Below, in pieces: positions 7,670 to 10,608 of a stretch of DNA of 10,608 nucleotides. The position numbers and the translations under genes are program-made. The stretch spans positions 1 through 10,608 of the forward strand of contig DHWC01000037.1 in assembly GCA_002412985.1 (NCBI GenBank). Reading direction: 5' to 3'. Source of the stretch: Methylocystaceae bacterium UBA5192 (GTDB lineage: Bacteria; Pseudomonadota; Alphaproteobacteria; Rhizobiales; Beijerinckiaceae). Positions within the stretch are counted from its first letter, which is position 1; the number at the start of each line of letters is the position of its first letter. Below the pieces are notes generated by a model, which was not told where the DNA came from, did no database searches, and was given only the letters and a program-made list of their open reading frames with translations.

Positions 7670-8638
7670 TTAGGCTATCCGAACATAGCTTTGATCAATT
7701 TTTGCGCCAGTATTGAGTCCTTGGTGGAGCGTTGTTGTTAAACCTAGCGAGCCAGCTTCTTCAGTGATTTGCTCTAAAATAATGCGTGCCGAAATTTCGC
7801 TTTCCGTGAAAGCAAAGCCGGTTGGACCCCAGGATGTTTGTCCCAGCCCAGCAGCTCCCAGCCCTCCCATGCGCATGATGAGACGCTCCACTCTCTTGCT
7901 GGTGTAACGACTATTTTTTTGAGCAGGGGAAAAATAATCGCCGACAATCTCTTGAATGCGCGTGAGGGCTGCGCCAAATGGCGCAAATTCTTTTTCGGCC
8001 AAGGCCGGCATGAGTTTCATCAATACCAGGCGACAAATTTCTCCGCTTGCGGCGGGACTTAATGGCTCCAGCGCGGCAAAAGCCTCTTTTTCCTCAGCGT
8101 CGTGCAGGCCAATTGCTGCGGGATCATGAACGAGGATCACTCGCCATTCTTGCGGAAAAGATGTTCGAGATATGACGGGGGGCGTCAGAGTAGATGGCCC
8201 GCGACCGCCGTCAACAACAAAACCGCCTTGTTCAAAAAGACCTGCGCCAAGACCTGAGCGAGCGCCGCGTGAGAGCATCGCTGCATCGGCGGCGGAGTTA
8301 CGGGGAAGATTTTCCAAACTGCGCAGCGCCGCAGCGATCGCCAGGGCTAATTGTGTCCCGGAACCTAGGCCTGAATGCGCTGGAATCGCTTGGTGAATAG
8401 TAAGCTGGTAGTGATTAGAAGGCGCAAGGATTTCCTGCGTTACGGTGAGTAATCGGCGAGCGCGCTCAGTTTCTACGCCGCTAGCGCTATTTGTCGGCGC
8501 AGGTTTAAGAGAAATTCTTGTCGCCGGGCTGTCAAGAGCCAGGCCAATGCCGCCAAATTTTCGGCCAAGGCCGCCATTCATATCGAGAAAGCCTAAGTGC
8601 AGTCGCGCCGCCGCTGTAACGCTTACCTGTGCGGACAT
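7670..8638 (-). CDS. mptG: beta-ribofuranosylaminobenzene 5'-phosphate synthase (H4MPT biosynthesis)
   Basis: The 322-residue cytoplasmic enzyme of the GHMP-kinase fold is best read as RFA-P synthase, which joins p-aminobenzoate (or 4-hydroxybenzoate in some archaea) to PRPP with loss of CO2 and pyrophosphate, the first committed step toward tetrahydromethanopterin. Evidence: RLHLGFLDMNG (12-22) followed by RKFGGIGLAL (26-35), the GHMP glycine-rich motif HSGLGSGTQLALA (88-100), the family-specific block GARSGLGAGLFEQGGFVVDGG (125-145, key residues R127, G129, G138-139, D143) and a C-terminal GLGQTSWGPTGFAF (264-277). Length fits the family. The ATG at 8638 has GGGAG a few bases upstream. It is transcribed divergently from the pterin genes at 8742-10449. 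GC content in its middle is clearly above that of the flanking YfhO gene. Its presence implies H4MPT-linked C1 oxidation and hence a methylotrophic host. Confidence 0.9.
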   Translation of the reverse strand: MSAQVSVTAAARLHLGFLDMNGGLGRKFGGIGLALDSPATRISLKPAPTNSASGVETERARRLLTVTQEILAPSNHYQLTIHQAIPAHSGLGSGTQLALAIAAALRSLENLPRNSAADAAMLSRGARSGLGAGLFEQGGFVVDGGRGPSTLTPPVISRTSFPQEWRVILVHDPAAIGLHDAEEKEAFAALEPLSPAASGEICRLVLMKLMPALAEKEFAPFGAALTRIQEIVGDYFSPAQKNSRYTSKRVERLIMRMGGLGAAGLGQTSWGPTGFAFTESEISARIILEQITEEAGSLGLTTTLHQGLNTGAKIDQSYVRIA

Positions 8639-8682
8639 AGTGCTCCCTTTTCTATGCTAAGAATGGCTCTGGCTTTAGGCTA

Positions 8683-8700
8683 TTTCAGGTATAACTGAAA
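8683..8700. promoter_or_regulatory. 18-bp near-perfect palindrome, candidate operator
   Basis: TTTCAGGTATAACTGAAA pairs at eight of nine positions (arms TTTCAG/CTGAAA; only the G/A pair fails). It sits near the middle of the 103-bp gap between the divergent RFA-P synthase and dehydratase genes. It contains TATAAC on the plus strand, a -10-like hexamer, without a good -35 partner. Its position suggests a repressor or activator site controlling both sides; no regulator is encoded in the window. Confidence 0.45.
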
Positions 8701-8741
8701 GCAATTGTAAGTCTAAGTTCCAAACATGAGAGGGGCGGATA

Positions 8742-9119
8742 ATGTCAAAAGACACCAAGGTCTATTCCGAGCAGGAAATCAAAGAACGATTGAACAGCCT
8801 TTTGCCCCATTGGAGATATGATAATGGCTGGCTGCGTCGCAAGTATAAAACCCACAGCTGGAAAGGCACATTAATGCTGATCAATACAGTTGGCCACCTA
8901 TCTGAAGCGGCGTGGCATCACCCCGATATAGCCGCTTCCTACGCTTGGGTTGAAGTAAAACTCATGACGCATGATGCAAAAGGGATCACAGATAAAGACT
9001 TTGAGCTCGCCAAGAAGATCGAAGAGGTTATTTGCTGGCGCCCTGGCCAAGAGAATGGCGCGCTCGATGGCACGCCGGAAGATGATCAACGTTTTGCGTA
9101 TATTAAATATGACAAATAA
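8742..9119 (+). CDS. pterin-4a-carbinolamine dehydratase-like protein
   Basis: The 125-residue protein matches the PCD/DCoH fold. The active-site block HHPD (59-62), then Y68-W-V, TH (77-78) and GIT-x-x-D (81-85) follow the family pattern in which two adjacent histidines and a third downstream histidine act on the 4a-hydroxy pterin. Most PCD proteins are about 100 residues; here a further ~25-30 residues run from CWRPGQENGALDG to the C-terminal RFAYIKYD. The classical role, recycling the pterin cofactor of phenylalanine hydroxylase, has no partner gene here. The neighbours are folP, folK and divergent mptG, so a role in H4MPT or folate pterin chemistry is inferred. AGGGG 6 bases before the ATG is a good ribosome binding site. 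Its last 11 bp overlap the start of folP. Confidence 0.85.
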   Translation: MSKDTKVYSEQEIKERLNSLLPHWRYDNGWLRRKYKTHSWKGTLMLINTVGHLSEAAWHHPDIAASYAWVEVKLMTHDAKGITDKDFELAKKIEEVICWRPGQENGALDGTPEDDQRFAYIKYDK

Positions 9120-9960
9120 CGCATCAATCGATATTGATGGATTAAGGATAAGTCGCGCATGTGATGCGTTCTTTGATCTGACCGGTAAGCGGCCTGTAAT
9201 TATGGGTATCGTTAATGTTACGCCAGACTCTTTTTCTGATGGAGGTTTATTCACATCAAAAGAAACTGCGGTTGAGCATGCAAAACGGCTCGTGGCTGAA
9301 GGGGCTGATATTATTGATGTTGGAGCAGAGTCGACGCGTCCTGGACATACGCCTGTTTCTGCCGAAGAGGAGTGGATGCGACTTGCTCCTGTGCTGAGCG
9401 CTTTGGTTCAAGAGTCAGGCGCGCCAGTCTCTATTGATACGTATAAGTCTCAAACAGCATTGCGCGCTTTATCGCTAGGCGTCTGCGTGGTGAATGATAT
9501 CTGGGGATTGCAGTATGATCCTGATATGGCCGATGTCATTGCAAGTTCGCAGGCTGGCGTAGTTGTGATGCATAATCGCCAGTCGACAGATCCAGAGTTA
9601 GATATTGTTTCGGATATGTTGCTTTTCTTTGAAAAATCTCTTGATATTGCCAAGCGAGCGGGCATTCCAGAATCGCGCATCGCTTTAGATCCAGGTATTG
9701 GGTTTGGAAAAACGCGTCAGCAGAATTATCAAGCCTTGCATGCGATTCCAAAATTTCGAACGCTGGGATTTCCGTTGTTAATTGGGGTATCGCGAAAATC
9801 AATTTTCAAGAATATTCCTGATAGTTTAGTTGAAGGCCGATTGTTAGGAACTCTCTCCGCTAATCTGCTAGCGGCGGCTTCAGGCGCGCGTATTTTTCGT
9901 GTGCATGATGTTATAGAACATAGATGCGCATTCGAAGTGTATTCCTCCCTGCAAGCTTAA
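9109..9960 (+). CDS. folP: dihydropteroate synthase
   Basis: The 283-residue cytoplasmic TIM-barrel enzyme condenses 6-hydroxymethyl-7,8-dihydropterin pyrophosphate with p-aminobenzoate to dihydropteroate. Motifs: MGIVNVTPDSFSDGG (32-46), GAESTRPG (72-79), SIDTYK (108-113), N129-D130, VVVMHNR (151-157), LDPGIGFGKT (193-202), GVSRKS (226-231, pyrophosphate/sulfonamide site) and RVHDV (264-268). The ATG at 9109 gives the family's usual length and overlaps the dehydratase stop by 11 bp. The reading frame stays open upstream inside that gene (for example ATG at 9082 or 8971), but that extra sequence is basic, has no family resemblance and is a by-product of the other frame. No clear ribosome binding site precedes 9109, so coupling is likely. 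Given the adjacent RFA-P synthase, it might use RFA-P as the amine instead of, or besides, pABA; this is inference. Confidence 0.93.
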   Translation: MTNNASIDIDGLRISRACDAFFDLTGKRPVIMGIVNVTPDSFSDGGLFTSKETAVEHAKRLVAEGADIIDVGAESTRPGHTPVSAEEEWMRLAPVLSALVQESGAPVSIDTYKSQTALRALSLGVCVVNDIWGLQYDPDMADVIASSQAGVVVMHNRQSTDPELDIVSDMLLFFEKSLDIAKRAGIPESRIALDPGIGFGKTRQQNYQALHAIPKFRTLGFPLLIGVSRKSIFKNIPDSLVEGRLLGTLSANLLAAASGARIFRVHDVIEHRCAFEVYSSLQA

Positions 9961-9963
9961 GGA
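9959..9963 (+). promoter_or_regulatory. ribosome binding site for folK
   Basis: AAGGA overlaps the folP stop codon and lies 6 bases before the folK ATG at 9970, supporting translation of folK from the folP message. Confidence 0.6.
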
Positions 9964-9969
9964 AAATTA

Positions 9970-10449
9970 ATGCGCGTTGGTTTTGGTCTTGGAAGCAATT
10001 TAGGCGATAAGCTGGATAATATTAACAAGGCGATTGCTCTGCTTGAACAGCGTAGCGTAGCAAAGCTTACAATTGTTTCGCGCATTTATCGTACGCCGCC
10101 TTGGGGCGTGCTTGATCAGGGTGATTTTGCGAATGCCTGTGCAATTGGCGAAACGCGTTTGTCGCCCTATGAACTGCTTGCCGCTGTAAAAAAAATTGAA
10201 GCTGACATGGGCCGTGAGCCGACACGGCGCTGGGGACCGCGCTTGATCGACATCGATATCCTATTTCTAGGCGATCAGACGCTTGATGATCCTGAGCTAA
10301 CGTTACCCCATAAGGAACTATTGGGACGAGGTTTCGTCTTAGCGCCGCTTGCGGAGATTGCTCCTGACCTGATTCTAGATGGCGTCGCCATTAGCGAAGC
10401 GCTGGCCGCAGTTGATGTCAGTGGGGTGAGGCTCTGGAATGAAGGTTAA
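9970..10449 (+). CDS. folK: 2-amino-4-hydroxy-6-hydroxymethyldihydropteridine pyrophosphokinase
   Basis: The 159-residue cytoplasmic enzyme (HPPK) transfers pyrophosphate from ATP to 6-hydroxymethyl-7,8-dihydropterin, making the substrate of FolP. Diagnostic motifs: GLGSNLGD (6-13), YRTPPWG (40-46) with DQGDFANA following (49-56), RRWGPRLIDIDILFLGD (86-102) with the two magnesium-binding aspartates D94 and D96, and LPHKELLGRGFVLAPL (112-127). Length equals that of the classical monofunctional enzyme, so there is no fused aldolase domain. The gene follows folP after 9 bp with a good ribosome binding site. FolB (dihydroneopterin aldolase), commonly placed between folP and folK in alphaproteobacteria, is absent here. 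The product could feed both folate and H4MPT. Confidence 0.95.
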   Translation: MRVGFGLGSNLGDKLDNINKAIALLEQRSVAKLTIVSRIYRTPPWGVLDQGDFANACAIGETRLSPYELLAAVKKIEADMGREPTRRWGPRLIDIDILFLGDQTLDDPELTLPHKELLGRGFVLAPLAEIAPDLILDGVAISEALAAVDVSGVRLWNEG

Positions 10450-10460
10450 TATGGCCTACC

Positions 10461-10498
10461 CCGCATGGTTGGTGTTGCGGCAATGCAACAGATTGCGG
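10461..10498. repeat. nested inverted repeats downstream of folK
   Basis: An inner stem TGTTGC/GCAACA (10473-10478 with 10485-10490, 6-base loop) lies within an outer stem CCGCA/TGCGG (10461-10465 with 10494-10498). CCGCA can instead pair with TGCGG at 10476-10480, which would exclude the inner stem. No T-run follows, so it is not a standard intrinsic terminator. It could be an attenuator-like or RNA-stability element, or chance. Confidence 0.35.
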
Positions 10499-10529
10499 AG
10501 TTGATGCGCGCTAAAATTTTCATAAATTA

Positions 10530-10559
10530 TTGATATAAAAGTATATTAATTGATTTAAT
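10530..10559 (+). promoter_or_regulatory. candidate promoter reading out of the window
   Basis: TTGATA (10530-10535) is followed after 18 bp by TTTAAT (10554-10559), each 5 of 6 to consensus, in a very AT-rich stretch. It would serve a gene beyond the right edge. The base composition makes a chance match quite possible. Confidence 0.25.
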
Positions 10560-10608
10560 TTTGAGTTTTTTGCGCTTTATAGCCGCGACGCTGCGACGCA
10601 GGGGGTAG

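Noticed and set aside
7640..7690. Bidirectional terminator between the convergent YfhO-like and mptG genes
   Set aside because: Only 7 bp separate the stops and no GC-rich stem followed by a T-run was found.
8971..9108. Longer folP reading frame beginning inside the dehydratase gene
   Set aside because: The extra 46 residues are the shadow of the dehydratase gene, very basic and unlike any FolP N-terminus; the ATG at 9109 gives the normal length.
10451..10504. 17-codon open frame starting with ATG right after folK
   Set aside because: Too short, with no ribosome binding site and lying within the inverted-repeat region.
10591..10601. CTGCGACGCAG palindrome at the right edge
   Set aside because: Perfect 5-bp arms around one base, but very short and next to the window end, so it cannot be interpreted.
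10555..10608. Possible end of a minus-strand gene entering from the right edge
   Set aside because: Two minus-strand frames stay open for only about 17-26 codons from the edge and neither tail is recognisable.

Overview
The window reads as a chromosomal segment of a Gram-negative bacterium that makes tetrahydromethanopterin (H4MPT), most likely a methylotroph or methanotroph of the Alphaproteobacteria. Three things suggest this. The GHMP-fold enzyme on the minus strand at 7670-8638 is a convincing beta-ribofuranosylaminobenzene 5'-phosphate (RFA-P) synthase, the committed enzyme of H4MPT synthesis. It sits beside pterin and folate genes. The Uup-type ATPase at the left edge has an N-terminal sequence that looks alphaproteobacterial from memory. 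GC content is moderate, about mid-40s percent by eye, and clearly higher inside the RFA-P synthase gene. The lineage call is an inference; no search was run. No mobile element, tRNA, rRNA or CRISPR array was seen.

Layout. (1) 1-806, minus: the first ABC domain of a Uup-type ABC-F ATPase, cut by the window edge. (2) 992-5197, minus: a three-gene operon with overlapping ends, encoding a LolD-like ABC ATPase, a 10-segment FtsX-like permease and a secreted AttH/CrtC-type lipocalin-fold protein. It resembles a MacB/YbbAP/AttEFG-type export or lipid-handling system. (3) 5198-5340: a divergent control region with promoter-like boxes facing both ways; both flanking genes appear to start with TTG. (4) 5341-7662, plus: a YfhO-family GT-C-like membrane protein, ending 7 bp from the next, convergent gene. 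(5) 7670-8638, minus: RFA-P synthase. (6) 8639-8741: a second divergent control region with a near-perfect 18-bp palindrome at its centre. (7) 8742-10449, plus: a tight run of pterin carbinolamine dehydratase-like protein, FolP and FolK, with an 11-bp overlap and then a 9-bp gap. (8) 10450-10608: non-coding as far as can be seen, with nested inverted repeats and an AT-rich promoter-like stretch.

How the genes fit together. The right half can be read as a pterin module. FolK activates 6-hydroxymethyl-dihydropterin, FolP couples it to an arylamine (pABA for folate, and possibly RFA-P for H4MPT), RFA-P synthase supplies the H4MPT-specific arylamine, and the dehydratase-like protein acts on a pterin step. 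FolB is absent between FolP and FolK. The left half is an envelope module: an ATP-driven FtsX-type machine with an exported lipocalin-like partner, divergent from a polytopic GT-C-like protein. The best candidates for something under-described are the mixed H4MPT/folate locus, with its possible shared operator, and the AttH-type exporter paired with a YfhO protein.
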